The notes under the pieces: generated by a model
The model's input: only the letters and a program-made list of their open reading frames with translations
Database searches by the model: none
Told to the model about the DNA's origin: nothing
In this document: one piece after another, positions 1-7,183 of the stretch
Position numbering within the stretch: the stretch's first letter is position 1
How the letters are laid out: every line of letters starts with the position of its first letter
Origin: Butyrivibrio sp.
GTDB lineage: Bacteria; Bacillota; Clostridia; Lachnospirales; Lachnospiraceae
DNA length: 36,114 nt
Direction of reading: 5' to 3'
NCBI RefSeq assembly: GCF_015056685.1
Contig: NZ_SVFW01000003.1
Span: 114,623 to 150,736 of the forward strand
Made by a program: the position numbers and the translations under genes

Positions 1-272
1 TCATCTGTTGGAGAAATAAAGCTGTCATGCTTCTCTGCTGTGAGACCTGTCATAGGCTGGAACCAGTGTGTAAAATGAGTTGCTCCGTTCTCAACAGCCC
101 ACTCCTTCATGGTTGCTGCCACACAGTTTGCAACCTCAAGCTCTAAGTGTGTTCCTTTTTCAATTGTCTTATGAACTGCCTTATAAATGTCTTTTGGAAG
201 ACGCTCTCTCATTACTTTGTCATTAAATACAAGGCTTCCAAATTCTTCTGTTAATTTGCTTGCTTCTATCAT
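1..272 (-). CDS. glnN: Glutamine synthetase type III, N-terminal part (runs off the left edge)
   Basis: Only the first 90 codons are in the window. The protein begins MIEASKLTEEFGSLVFND and continues with VMRERLPKDIYK and THFTHWFQPMTG followed by TAEKHDSFISP. These blocks are characteristic of the long, type III (GlnN) glutamine synthetases of Bacteroides and Clostridia, which make glutamine from glutamate, ammonia and ATP in the cytoplasm. The ATG at 270-272 has a GGAGGAG ribosome site a few bases upstream, so the start is secure. It follows the ammonium channel and asparagine synthetase genes on the same strand, so the three probably form a nitrogen-assimilation unit. The catalytic C-terminal part is outside the window. 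Confidence 0.93.
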   Translation of the reverse strand, partial: MIEASKLTEEFGSLVFNDKVMRERLPKDIYKAVHKTIEKGTHLELEVANCVAATMKEWAVENGATHFTHWFQPMTGLTAEKHDSFISPTD

Positions 273-301
273 TCTTTTCTCCTCCGTTAAAATTTATTTA
301 A

Positions 302-391
302 GGGATTCTCACTAAGCTCGTTAATACCTCGCTAAGTGTTCACCCATGGTTCGCACTAGCTTCGATATTACCTCAGCAAGTGCTCTACTCA
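302..391. repeat. Two copies of an intergenic palindromic repeat between asnB and glnN
   Basis: Copy 1 (302-343) and a more diverged copy 2 (348-391) share the order GGGATTCTC or GGTTCGC, CACTAAGCTCG-like arm, short AT-rich loop, CCTCGCTAAGTG-like arm. Each can fold as a stem of about 8 pairs (CACTAAGC against GCTAAGTG with one mismatch). The outer end of copy 2 carries GCTCTACTC, which contains the asnB stop codon. A third copy sits at 2054-2099. Confidence 0.75.
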
Positions 392-1968
392 CCTGAAGCT
401 CCATAGTTGGAAAGGACTCTTGCTGATGGATCGTTGACATTACAGCCTTCCCAGTTTTTGTTTGGCATCCAGAAATCTATAACCATATCCGACTGTCCCG
501 GATAGTATTTTTCAAATATCTCTCTATAAAGAAGTGATTCCTTTGTGAAGGGCTTCGCGTGAATGTATTTTTTCCTGAGGCCCTCATATTCCGCATAGGT
601 GTACTTCTCATCTGCATATTCCATGAGGTCATCTCTAAGGGAATGACCCACAGCATCTGAGAAAGCTGCTTTTTCTCTCATAAGGATTGAATGGGGTATC
701 ACTTCATCCTTTTCAAAGGCCTTTCGCAAAAGAAATTTCCCAATTCCGTAAGTGTTTAATTTCTTTTCAGGGTCAATGCTCATTACATAATCCACAAAAT
801 CCAGATCTCCGAAAGGAACTCTTGCTTCGAGTGAATTTACGCTTATGCATCTGTCTGCCCTTAAGACGTCATACATGTGGATTTCTCTGATTCTTTTGGC
901 TGCTTCTTCCTGAAAAGCTTCCGCACTTGGCGCAAAGTCTGTGTACTTGTAGCCAAAGAGCTCATCCGATATCTCACCGGTAAGAACCACTTTGATGTCT
1001 GTGTTTTCATGGATCCACTTGCACAGAAGATACATTCCGATTGAAGCTCTTATGGTAGTGATGTCGTAGGTTCCAAGGGCATGTATAACAGGTTCTATGG
1101 CTTTAATGACATCTTCTTTTGTGATGATCACTTCATGGTGGTTGCTGTGAATGTAATCAGCTACTTCTCTTGCATATTTAAGGTCAATGGCGTCTATGTC
1201 CATGCCGATCGCAAATGTCTCAAGTGGCTTATCTGAAAGGCTCGCTGCCACACCGCATACCAGCGACGAATCAAGACCTCCAGACAAAAGAAATCCCACA
1301 GGCGCATCAGCGTCCAGGCGCTTTTTTATTCCATTAAGGAGTTTGTCGTGAATCTTCTCGGTTACGACTTCGAGACTGTCTGTTGATATTTCTTTTACCT
1401 TAGTCAGATCCCTATAGCAGACAAACTCTCCATCTTCATAGTAATGCCCTGGTGGGAAAGGCATTATTTTATCTGTGACTCCCACCAGGTTCTTAGGTTC
1501 TGATGCAAAAATGATGTATCCTTCGCTGTCATAGCCGTAGTAAAGCGGTCTGATACCGATTGGATCTCTGGCTGCTATGAATTTCTTTTTCTCCCCGTCA
1601 TAGATAACGCATGCGAACTCTGCATCGAGGATACTGAACATTTTTGTACCAAGCTTTTCATATAAAGGAAGCAGTATCTCGCAATCGCTTTCGCTTTTGA
1701 AGCTGTAGCCAAGAGATGTCAGGTACTTTTTCAGATCTTTGAAGCCGTAGAGCTCTCCATTGCAGATAACGGTATTTTTTCCATTATTGAATGGCTGCAT
1801 ACCTTCCTCTGAAAGGCCCATGATTGAAAGGCGATTAAAGCCCATCCATCCGCCTTTTACCTTTTGGATCCTTGTCATGTCGGGTCCACGAGATGCTGTT
1901 TTTTCCAGCATTTCTTCAAAGAAATCTTCACTTACCGATTCTCTTGCGTATGTAAGAATTGCGCACAT
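385..1968 (-). CDS. asnB: Asparagine synthetase (glutamine-hydrolysing)
   Basis: Makes asparagine from aspartate, glutamine and ATP in the cytoplasm. The 527-residue protein starts MCAILTY, giving the Cys2 nucleophile of the N-terminal class II glutaminase domain (about 1-180); NGELY at 70-74 is the matching glutamine-site motif. The synthetase domain carries the PP-loop SGGLDSS at 229-235 and ends with NVNDPSARVL, as in the AsnB family. The in-frame upstream extension is rejected because Cys must follow the initiator Met and a GGAGG site lies just before the ATG at 1966-1968. It lies between the ammonium channel gene and glnN on the same strand, consistent with joint use of ammonia-derived nitrogen. 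Its TAG stop is inside a copy of the intergenic repeat. Confidence 0.95.
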   Translation of the reverse strand: MCAILTYARESVSEDFFEEMLEKTASRGPDMTRIQKVKGGWMGFNRLSIMGLSEEGMQPFNNGKNTVICNGELYGFKDLKKYLTSLGYSFKSESDCEILLPLYEKLGTKMFSILDAEFACVIYDGEKKKFIAARDPIGIRPLYYGYDSEGYIIFASEPKNLVGVTDKIMPFPPGHYYEDGEFVCYRDLTKVKEISTDSLEVVTEKIHDKLLNGIKKRLDADAPVGFLLSGGLDSSLVCGVAASLSDKPLETFAIGMDIDAIDLKYAREVADYIHSNHHEVIITKEDVIKAIEPVIHALGTYDITTIRASIGMYLLCKWIHENTDIKVVLTGEISDELFGYKYTDFAPSAEAFQEEAAKRIREIHMYDVLRADRCISVNSLEARVPFGDLDFVDYVMSIDPEKKLNTYGIGKFLLRKAFEKDEVIPHSILMREKAAFSDAVGHSLRDDLMEYADEKYTYAEYEGLRKKYIHAKPFTKESLLYREIFEKYYPGQSDMVIDFWMPNKNWEGCNVNDPSARVLSNYGASGE

Positions 1969-2003
1969 ACTGTTTCCTCCTGGGTGGTTAGTTATATATA
2001 TTT

Positions 2004-2052
2004 GAATGATATACGCATGACTCCGCTTCGCTCTCGTCATGCTACATCATTC
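2004..2052. repeat. Intergenic hairpin between amtB and asnB
   Basis: GAATGAT (2004-2010) and GCATGAC (2015-2021) are mirrored by GTCATGC (2036-2042) and ATCATTC (2046-2052), giving a two-block stem around a 14-base CG-rich loop. It lies between the third copy of the CACTAAGC repeat and the asnB ribosome site. No T-run follows on either strand, so it is more likely a repeat unit or mRNA processing/stability hairpin than a terminator. Confidence 0.65.
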
Positions 2053-2053
2053 T

Positions 2054-2099
2054 GGGATTCTCACTAAGCTCGACAGAACCTCGCTAAGTGCTCTACTCA
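2054..2099. repeat. Third copy of the intergenic palindromic repeat, at the amtB stop
   Basis: This matches copy 1 at 302-343 over GGGATTCTCACTAAGCTCG and CCTCGCTAAGTG, with a different 7-base centre. Its right end, GCTCTACTC, is shared with copy 2 and includes the TAG stop of the ammonium channel gene (2093-2095). Confidence 0.75.
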
Positions 2100-3862
2100 A
2101 CGTCAGCTAAAGCCGCAGCACCTTCTTCTCCGGTGCGGATCTTGACTACATTGTCGAGGCTGTAAACGAAGATCTTGCCATCTCCGATGTGGCCTGTATA
2201 AAGAGTTTTCTTAGCTGCTTCTATAACGTCTTCAACCGGAATCTTGCTCACAACAACTTCCAGTTTAATTTTAGGAAGGAGTGTGGCATCCATTTCGACG
2301 CCACGATACATGTCGCCGGAACCCTTTTGGACGCCACAACCCATGACTTGAGTAACAGTCATTCCGGTTACGCCAAGGTCGTTCATAGCGCGTCTAAGCT
2401 TGTCGTAACGGGATAACTTTGCGATAATAACAACTTTATGAATTCCTGATTCTGTATGTACAGGTGCTGTAACGACAGGAACTGAAGCTTTCTTCTGGAA
2501 CTCTGAAGCCTCTTCGTAGTCGCTTACACCAAGATCTGTGTTTTCATTTACTGACATGTTCAATGTGTTTGAAACATCCATGATTGCAAATCCTGAATAT
2601 GCTGATGCAAGTCCATGCTCTGTAGAATCAAGTCCAAGGATCTCCTCTTCTTCTGAAACACGAAGTCCAAGAACTGCCTTGATGGCAAGGAATGTGATGC
2701 TGATTGTAACTGCTGTCCAAGCTGCTGTTGCAATCATTCCAAGAAGCTGAATTCCAAGAAGCTTAAAGCCGCCGCCAAAGAAAAGGCCGACCATTTCGTT
2801 TCCTGCGGCATCAGCTATTGAATAGCCGGGAGCTGAATTAGTTGCAAAAAGACCTACTGCAATTGTTCCCCAGATACCATTGAGGCAGTGTACTGCAACT
2901 GCACCAACAGGGTCATCAACGTGAAGCTTGTAATCAAGAAGCCATACACCGAAACAAACAAGAAGTCCTGCTACGATACCGATCACAATTGCACCAAAAG
3001 CATCTGTTACATCACAAGGAGCTGTAATAGCTACAAGTCCTGCAAGAGAAGCGTTAAGACACATTGAAACATCAGGCTTTCCATATTTGAGCCATGTGAA
3101 GATCATGCAGGTAACAGTTGCAAGTGCAGGAGCAATTGTTGTTGTAACAAATACGCTGCCGAGCTGATCAACTGATGTACAAGCTGCTCCGTTAAATCCG
3201 TACCAGCCAAGCCAAAGGATGAATACTCCAAGGGAAGCTGCTACAAGATTGTGACCAGGGAAAGCATTTACCTTTGTAACTTTTCCTGCTTTATCTCTTT
3301 CGAACTTACCAATACGAGGTCCAAGGAAGGCTGCTCCGATTAAAGCTGAAATACCACCAACCATGTGAATGCAGTTAGAACCTGCAAAATCGTGGAAACC
3401 AATCTGTGAAAGCCAGCCACCGCCCCATGTCCAGTGAGCCTCAATAGGATAAATGATTGCTGAGATAACTGCCGAGTACACACAATATGAAATGAATTTT
3501 GTTCTCTCAGCCATTGATCCTGAAACGATTGTTGCTGTTGTAGCACAGAAAACAAGGTTAAATACGAAGTTTGACCAATCAAAGCCTGCATAGTTAGTAA
3601 AGATATCAAATCCCGGTTTTCCGATTATTCCGGCTAAATCCTCCCCAAGAAATAATCCGAAACCGATAAGAATAAATACTACTGTTCCAATACAGAAATC
3701 CATAAGGTTCTTCATTATGATATTTCCTGTATTTTTTGCTCTGGTAAAACCAGCCTCACACATTGCAAATCCGGCTTGCATCCAGAAAACCAATGCTGCA
3801 CCTATAAGAAACCAAACACCAAAAACACTGCTGTCAATTGCGCTTAAGATTTCCTCGTTCAT
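2093..3862 (-). CDS. amtB: Ammonium channel fused to a C-terminal PII signal domain
   Basis: A 589-residue membrane protein that conducts ammonium, with its own PII-type regulator attached. Residues about 10-405 are an Amt channel: FWMQAGFAMCEAGF near the start, and the twin histidines H166 (CIHMVGG) and H325 (AVHCLNG). Residues about 474-589 are a PII domain (HKVVIIAKLSRYDKLR at its start, TGHIGDGKIFV near the end). In its T-loop Tyr519 matches Tyr46 of GlnB, but the uridylylated Tyr51 position is Met524, so classical uridylylation at that site is not possible. The linker at about 405-470 is acidic and poorly conserved. The ATG at 3860-3862 follows GGAGAGAGGAG; the longer in-frame upstream extension crosses the leader and lacks a site. 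It is first in the amtB-asnB-glnN set, behind a leader terminator. Confidence 0.95.
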   Translation of the reverse strand: MNEEILSAIDSSVFGVWFLIGAALVFWMQAGFAMCEAGFTRAKNTGNIIMKNLMDFCIGTVVFILIGFGLFLGEDLAGIIGKPGFDIFTNYAGFDWSNFVFNLVFCATTATIVSGSMAERTKFISYCVYSAVISAIIYPIEAHWTWGGGWLSQIGFHDFAGSNCIHMVGGISALIGAAFLGPRIGKFERDKAGKVTKVNAFPGHNLVAASLGVFILWLGWYGFNGAACTSVDQLGSVFVTTTIAPALATVTCMIFTWLKYGKPDVSMCLNASLAGLVAITAPCDVTDAFGAIVIGIVAGLLVCFGVWLLDYKLHVDDPVGAVAVHCLNGIWGTIAVGLFATNSAPGYSIADAAGNEMVGLFFGGGFKLLGIQLLGMIATAAWTAVTISITFLAIKAVLGLRVSEEEEILGLDSTEHGLASAYSGFAIMDVSNTLNMSVNENTDLGVSDYEEASEFQKKASVPVVTAPVHTESGIHKVVIIAKLSRYDKLRRAMNDLGVTGMTVTQVMGCGVQKGSGDMYRGVEMDATLLPKIKLEVVVSKIPVEDVIEAAKKTLYTGHIGDGKIFVYSLDNVVKIRTGEEGAAALADVE

Positions 3863-3921
3863 ACTTTTTCTCCTCTCTCCCGGGAAAAATATAAAATTCA
3901 AACCCTCACAGATTTCCCGGT

Positions 3922-3980
3922 AAAAAAAGCGATGCAACGGCACACTACTTTTTTGTAGTATGATGCCCCATTGCATCGCT
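3922..3980 (-). terminator. Leader terminator (possible attenuator) upstream of amtB
   Basis: Read on the minus strand, AGCGATGCAA (3980-3971) pairs with TTGCATCGCT (3937-3928), with an inner ACTAC/GTAGT stem, and is followed directly by a seven-base T run. It lies about 60 bases before the amtB start, in the 5' leader. A competing hairpin, GATGC-AATGGG-GCATC (3977-3962), uses the same 5' arm, so the two cannot form together. That arrangement is typical of transcription attenuation. The regulator is not identified. Confidence 0.7.
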
Positions 3981-4073
3981 TAGTCTTAATCTTTATGCTG
4001 TATTATTTTTAGTTTTTATGGAATACATGTATACACAAAAATGTGTAGTCCGCGGATCATGCACCCATATATG

Positions 4074-4107
4074 CAAAAAGCGCCTTAGAGAGTACTCTCT
4101 AAGACGC
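4074..4107 (-). terminator. Intrinsic terminator ending minus-strand transcription before the amtB leader
   Basis: Positions 4080-4107 form a nearly perfect 14-pair palindrome (GCGCCTTAGAGAG and its mirror, one T-G pair). On the minus strand it is followed by TTTTT. It probably ends a transcript coming from the 4566-5371 genes through the repeat array, or a separate RNA made from that array. Confidence 0.7.
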
Positions 4108-4188
4108 CTTTGTCTTTATGAATATGAAGTTTACTCCTGTATAAAAAACATGTCAAGAACTTTTGTATACAATTTTTTCTTAATTTTT

Positions 4189-4524
4189 CAACTCATTTCT
4201 CAATCCGCTTTCTATGTTTGCAGTCATAATTATAAGCGCTTGCGATTGACTCAATATCCGATTATATAATTTGCAGTCATATCTAATCATGTTTTCAGAT
4301 GACTCATAAGCTTCAACCTTCATTTGCGGTCAATCCTTTTCAACTAAATGATTGACTCATTTTGTACCATTGCAATTTGCGGTCAATCTTGATTCCCAAA
4401 TACAGTGACTCAAATAAGACAAATTGCGATACGAGTCATTTCACCACTGGTAATTGGTTGACTCAAATGAGGTGAGGCGTAAATAGAGTCAACTTGCATT
4501 TCTGTAATATTTTGCTTGAGCCTC
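4189..4524. repeat. Array of paired boxes with an exact 53-bp period
   Basis: Box A is TTTGCRGTCA at 4217, 4270, 4323 and 4376, degenerating to NNNNNAGTCA at 4429 and 4482: six positions exactly 53 apart. Box B is TGACTCA at 4247, 4300, 4353, 4406 and 4459: five positions exactly 53 apart, always 30 bases after box A. The sequence between boxes is different in every unit. Within a unit the boxes are inverted (GTCA...TGAC), and the bases next to them stay complementary in some units: AGTCAT/ATGACT in unit 2, GTCAATC/GATTGAC in unit 3, GAGTCA/TGACTC in unit 5. A degenerate CAACTCAT lies at 4189. No coding gene is evident from 3863 to 4565. Confidence 0.85.
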
Positions 4525-4565
4525 AAACACGAAACAAATTCCCGATTCCCGGTTACTTTTTCCAC

Positions 4566-5042
4566 TTATGACTCATTAACCAGCTTTCCTGTCATATGCT
4601 CTGGCGCAAGCTCCAGACATTGCACACGCGGAAATGCATTCTTAAGCTCTTTTTCCAGATATTCTTCGTCATCGGTAAACTTCCTGGTTAGTGCAGTACA
4701 GATTTCCCTCGCCTTTTTTTCATCTTCAACAAGTCTGATCCTGCCAAAGATAATAACGCTTTTAATATTGAGAGCCCAATCGCCTTCCTTGCGATATCCT
4801 TCATCATAAACGCAGTAACTTGCTTTATCGCATGTTTTGATTGCGTCAATCTTATGTCCCTCTTTGGCTCCATGAAAATAGATTTTCCCATCCTCTTCGC
4901 AGTACCAATGATCTATAGGAAGTCCATAAGGATAACCATCATCACCTATTAGTGAAAGTACCCCTCTCTTAGTATTCTTCAATATCTCTATACACTCTGA
5001 ATCTGATATTTGCTGATTAAATCTTCTCATTTTTCTAAACAT
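4566..5042 (-). CDS. Pyridoxamine 5'-phosphate oxidase-like FMN-binding split-barrel protein
   Basis: A 158-residue cytoplasmic protein of the flavin-binding split-barrel superfamily. The opening FRKMRRFNQQISDSECIEIL, then TKRGVLSLIGDDGYPYGLPI and IYFHGAKEGHKIDAI, are the usual pattern of small Clostridial members often labelled nitroimidazole-resistance or PNPOx-like proteins. The actual substrate is unknown. The ATG at 5040-5042 is chosen because GAGGTG lies just upstream; a GTG four codons earlier would overlap the SMR stop and has no site. The gene starts 8 bases after the SMR exporter stop, so the two are co-transcribed. Its last codons include TGAGTCA, the same heptamer as box B of the adjacent array. 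Confidence 0.88.
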   Translation of the reverse strand: MFRKMRRFNQQISDSECIEILKNTKRGVLSLIGDDGYPYGLPIDHWYCEEDGKIYFHGAKEGHKIDAIKTCDKASYCVYDEGYRKEGDWALNIKSVIIFGRIRLVEDEKKAREICTALTRKFTDDEEYLEKELKNAFPRVQCLELAPEHMTGKLVNES

Positions 5043-5050
5043 GACACACC

Positions 5051-5371
5051 TCACTCTTTTGCTAAAATCTTAAGTCCTGCTATTCCGACTACAATCAGAA
5101 TAACACATATTACCTGCGGAACGGTCAACTTTTCATTAAAAAGAAATATCCCCAGCAATGTAGTTCCAACAATTCCCATCCCGGTCCACATAGCGTAAGC
5201 AGTTCCAAGCGGCAGATGTTTAAGTGCTATCGATAGAAACACTGCACTTGCTATGTAGCCAACCCCGGTTACAATTGACGGAATCAGCAACGTAAAGCCA
5301 TTAGACATCTTCATAGCTACCGCCCACGTAATCTCAAGAGCTCCTGCAATAAATAGATAGATCCACTTCAT
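5051..5371 (-). CDS. Small multidrug resistance family exporter, SugE/Gdx (guanidinium) type
   Basis: A 106-residue inner membrane protein with four predicted transmembrane helices; SMR proteins work as antiparallel dimers exchanging substrate for protons. Glu13 (GALEITWAVAMK) is the essential acidic residue of helix 1. The segment KMSNGFTLLIPS and the helix 3 motif GTAYAMWTGMGIVGT match the SugE/Gdx subgroup, which exports guanidinium, rather than EmrE (GIAYAIWSG). The ATG at 5369-5371 follows GGAGGT. The gene sits behind a leader with a strong terminator hairpin, as expected if a ligand controls it, and is followed closely by the split-barrel protein gene. The substrate assignment is by family motif only. 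Confidence 0.9.
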   Translation of the reverse strand: MKWIYLFIAGALEITWAVAMKMSNGFTLLIPSIVTGVGYIASAVFLSIALKHLPLGTAYAMWTGMGIVGTTLLGIFLFNEKLTVPQVICVILIVVGIAGLKILAKE

Positions 5372-5382
5372 TTTTTACCTCC

Positions 5383-5461
5383 AAAAAAACGCCATTCCCT
5401 TACCTGCTAAGACCTAACGGTAAAGAAATGACGTTAATCCCACTACTCGGTAGCAATGGGC
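5383..5461 (-). promoter_or_regulatory. Attenuator-like leader of the SMR exporter gene; riboswitch candidate
   Basis: Minus strand, 5' to 3': a first hairpin at 5460-5439 (CCCA-TTG-CTA, loop CCGAG, TAG-TGGG), then a 17-pair stem, AACGTCATTTCTTTACC (5435-5419) against GGTAAGGGAATGGCGTT (5404-5388), with a 14-base loop, followed by seven Ts. The terminator ends one base before the GGAGGT ribosome site region. The 5' end of the leader (CGCCCATTGCTACC) resembles the complement of the terminator 3' arm, so an alternative fold is possible. The position before a Gdx-type exporter suggests guanidine sensing, but the conserved elements of guanidine classes I to III were not seen. Confidence 0.6.
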
Positions 5462-5488
5462 GCCTTTTTATTTAATAGTAACATATTA

Positions 5489-6985
5489 TCAAAAGTTATA
5501 AATCTTTGCATACTTATCTTTGAAGTGCCTGATAAGCGGCTTTGCAGAAAGTTCTTGTCCGCACACAGCTTCCAGCACTTCGCTTGATATTCTAGTTGCG
5601 CCATACTGGTGAATCTTCTCATTGAGCCACTTTGTAATCTTTTTGATTTCTCCGGCTGCAAGGATATCGTCTATACTTCCAAGATCTTTTTCTATTGCTT
5701 CGAGGAACATTCCGTCATAGATGCTGCCAAGAAGGTATGATGGGAAGTATCCAAAGCTTCCGTCAGACCAGTGCATATCCTGTAAAACACCCTGCGCATC
5801 AGTATCAGGAACAACATGAAGGAGCTCATCCATCTTGTCATTCCACATCTTCGGAAGGTCTTTTACATCTGCTCCATCAATGAAAATTGCTCTCTCCATC
5901 TCGTATCTGAGGATAATGTGGAGACAGTATGTAAGTTCGTCAGCTTCAGTTCTGACAAGACTATTTTCAATGTGGTTGATTTCTTTATAGAATTCCTCTA
6001 ATGTTACAGACTTTAACTCAGGAACAATCTCACATACCTTTGGCCAGATTGGTTTCCAGAAATTGATGTTTCTTCCAAGGATGTTCTCATAGAACCTTGA
6101 CTGGCTCTCATGAAGTCCCATGTAGCTGATGGAAGCACCTTCAGTTCCTTCATACTTGTGGTCAACATTCTGCTCAAAGATAGCATGTCCACCTTCATGA
6201 ATAGCTGAGAAAATTGCAGAAATAACCTCATTCTCGTAGTAATGGTTTGTGATCCTGACATCATCAATAGACATGTTTGTGGTAAACGGGTGCTCGGTTT
6301 CAGCCTGGGCAAATCTTTCCATATCAATTCCCATGTACTCCACAAGGAACTTGCAAAGCTCAGCCTGCTCGTGAGCAGGTACTTTCATAGTAAACTTGCT
6401 GTGATCCGGCTGTGGGCAGGCAAGAATCTTATCCAAAAGAGGGATCAGCTCTTCTTTAAGTTCCTCGAAAACTGCATCAATCTTATCCTGTGTCATGCCT
6501 CTTTCATAATCATCGATAAGGGCATCATAGGGCTGCATATCAGGAGAAACATATTTCTTATACTCTTTAACCGCTTTAATAGTTTTCTCAAGCGGTGCTT
6601 CGTATGACTTCCAGTCATTGTTCTGTTTAGCCTTAGGCCACGCAATTGAAGAAGCTGTAATGGTTTTTACATACTCTTCGTAGAAATCCTGAGGAACGCG
6701 TCTCATCTTATCGAGCTGCTCCTTAGTTCTGGTAACGTCAAACTTCATTACATCGTCAAGTTTGTCGAACTCTTCTTTTTCAGAAAGTTTGCACACAAGA
6801 CCATAAAACTCATCATCTGTTGCTTTCTTGAAATGCTCAGTTGAAAAGAATGAAATGGCATCTGATAATTTCTCTTTTCCACCATCAGGACATGTGGTCT
6901 CAAGATCCCAATGCATAAGGGACATTGCATGTCCAAGGTAGTTAAGTTCTTTCTGTTTTGCTTTGTATTTCTCAAGTAATGTCAT
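5489..6985 (-). CDS. M32 family metallocarboxypeptidase (Taq type)
   Basis: A 498-residue cytoplasmic zinc carboxypeptidase, the usual length for the family; these remove C-terminal residues from peptides, with broad specificity. The zinc motif HEGGH is at 263-267, followed by the conserved HESQSRFYEN (292-301), whose glutamate is the third metal ligand. The N-terminal LGHAMSLMHWDLETTCP and the C-terminal DMHWSDGSFGYFPSYLLGS are also family signatures. There is no signal peptide. The ATG at 6983-6985 follows AGGAGAC. It is probably a single-gene unit; the SMR leader begins just downstream on the same strand. Confidence 0.96.
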   Translation of the reverse strand: MTLLEKYKAKQKELNYLGHAMSLMHWDLETTCPDGGKEKLSDAISFFSTEHFKKATDDEFYGLVCKLSEKEEFDKLDDVMKFDVTRTKEQLDKMRRVPQDFYEEYVKTITASSIAWPKAKQNNDWKSYEAPLEKTIKAVKEYKKYVSPDMQPYDALIDDYERGMTQDKIDAVFEELKEELIPLLDKILACPQPDHSKFTMKVPAHEQAELCKFLVEYMGIDMERFAQAETEHPFTTNMSIDDVRITNHYYENEVISAIFSAIHEGGHAIFEQNVDHKYEGTEGASISYMGLHESQSRFYENILGRNINFWKPIWPKVCEIVPELKSVTLEEFYKEINHIENSLVRTEADELTYCLHIILRYEMERAIFIDGADVKDLPKMWNDKMDELLHVVPDTDAQGVLQDMHWSDGSFGYFPSYLLGSIYDGMFLEAIEKDLGSIDDILAAGEIKKITKWLNEKIHQYGATRISSEVLEAVCGQELSAKPLIRHFKDKYAKIYNF

Positions 6986-7034
6986 CTAATTTGTCTCCTA
7001 TTATGAATAATATTTATCGAATATATGTTCTTGT

Positions 7035-7062
7035 TTGTCACTACCGGTTATGTTAGTATAGT
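7035..7062 (+). promoter_or_regulatory. Promoter of the small toxin gene
   Basis: TTGTCA (7035-7040) and TATAGT (7057-7062) are 16 bases apart and point at the toxin ORF about 40 bases downstream. The leader then has a hairpin, CCCTGC-AAAC-GCAGGG (7076-7091), whose 3' arm includes the first bases of the ribosome site, so translation may be restrained. Confidence 0.65.
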
Positions 7063-7102
7063 CACTAGGCGGTAGCCCTGCAAACGCAGGGAGGTGATGC
7101 CA

Positions 7103-7183
7103 ATGGTAAGTTATGATGATTTATTCACATACACGCTTGTTTTAATAGCTCTTATCACATTGGTTCTTAAGATAAAGAAATAA
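7103..7183 (+). CDS. Putative holin-like type I toxin, 26 residues
   Basis: A tiny ORF with a strong GGGAGGTG site. The peptide starts MVSYDDLFTY, continues with the hydrophobic stretch TLVLIALITLVL, and ends KIKK: a polar N-terminus with a YxxL pattern, one membrane helix and a basic tail. This matches the small holin-like toxins of Gram-positive bacteria (TxpA/BsrG-like), which damage the membrane and are kept silent by an antisense RNA. The locus has the expected parts: its own promoter, an SD-blocking hairpin, a terminator just after the stop (7182-7211), and a strong opposing promoter at 7266-7293 that would produce an antisense RNA over the 3' end. It is too short to score by similarity alone, so the layout carries most of the weight. 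Confidence 0.72.
   Translation: MVSYDDLFTYTLVLIALITLVLKIKK

Noticed and set aside
3928..3980. Full two-hairpin ANTAR antitermination leader
   Set aside because: One hairpin with an A1/G4 hexaloop fits, but the only upstream candidate (about 4060-4075, loop ATATGG) lacks G at position 4.
4018..4269. Plus-strand frame of 83 codons across the amtB leader region
   Set aside because: No ribosome site, it runs through the 14-pair terminator palindrome and the start of the 53-bp array, and its composition is not gene-like.
4189..4524. CRISPR array
   Set aside because: Regular spacing with variable spacers suggests it, but the conserved parts are only 7-10 bases, two different boxes alternate, and there are no cas genes or typical 24-36 bp repeats.
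5383..5461. ykkC (class I) or mini-ykkC guanidine riboswitch
   Set aside because: The conserved class I segments and the paired ACGR loops of mini-ykkC are absent. Only an attenuator layout can be supported.
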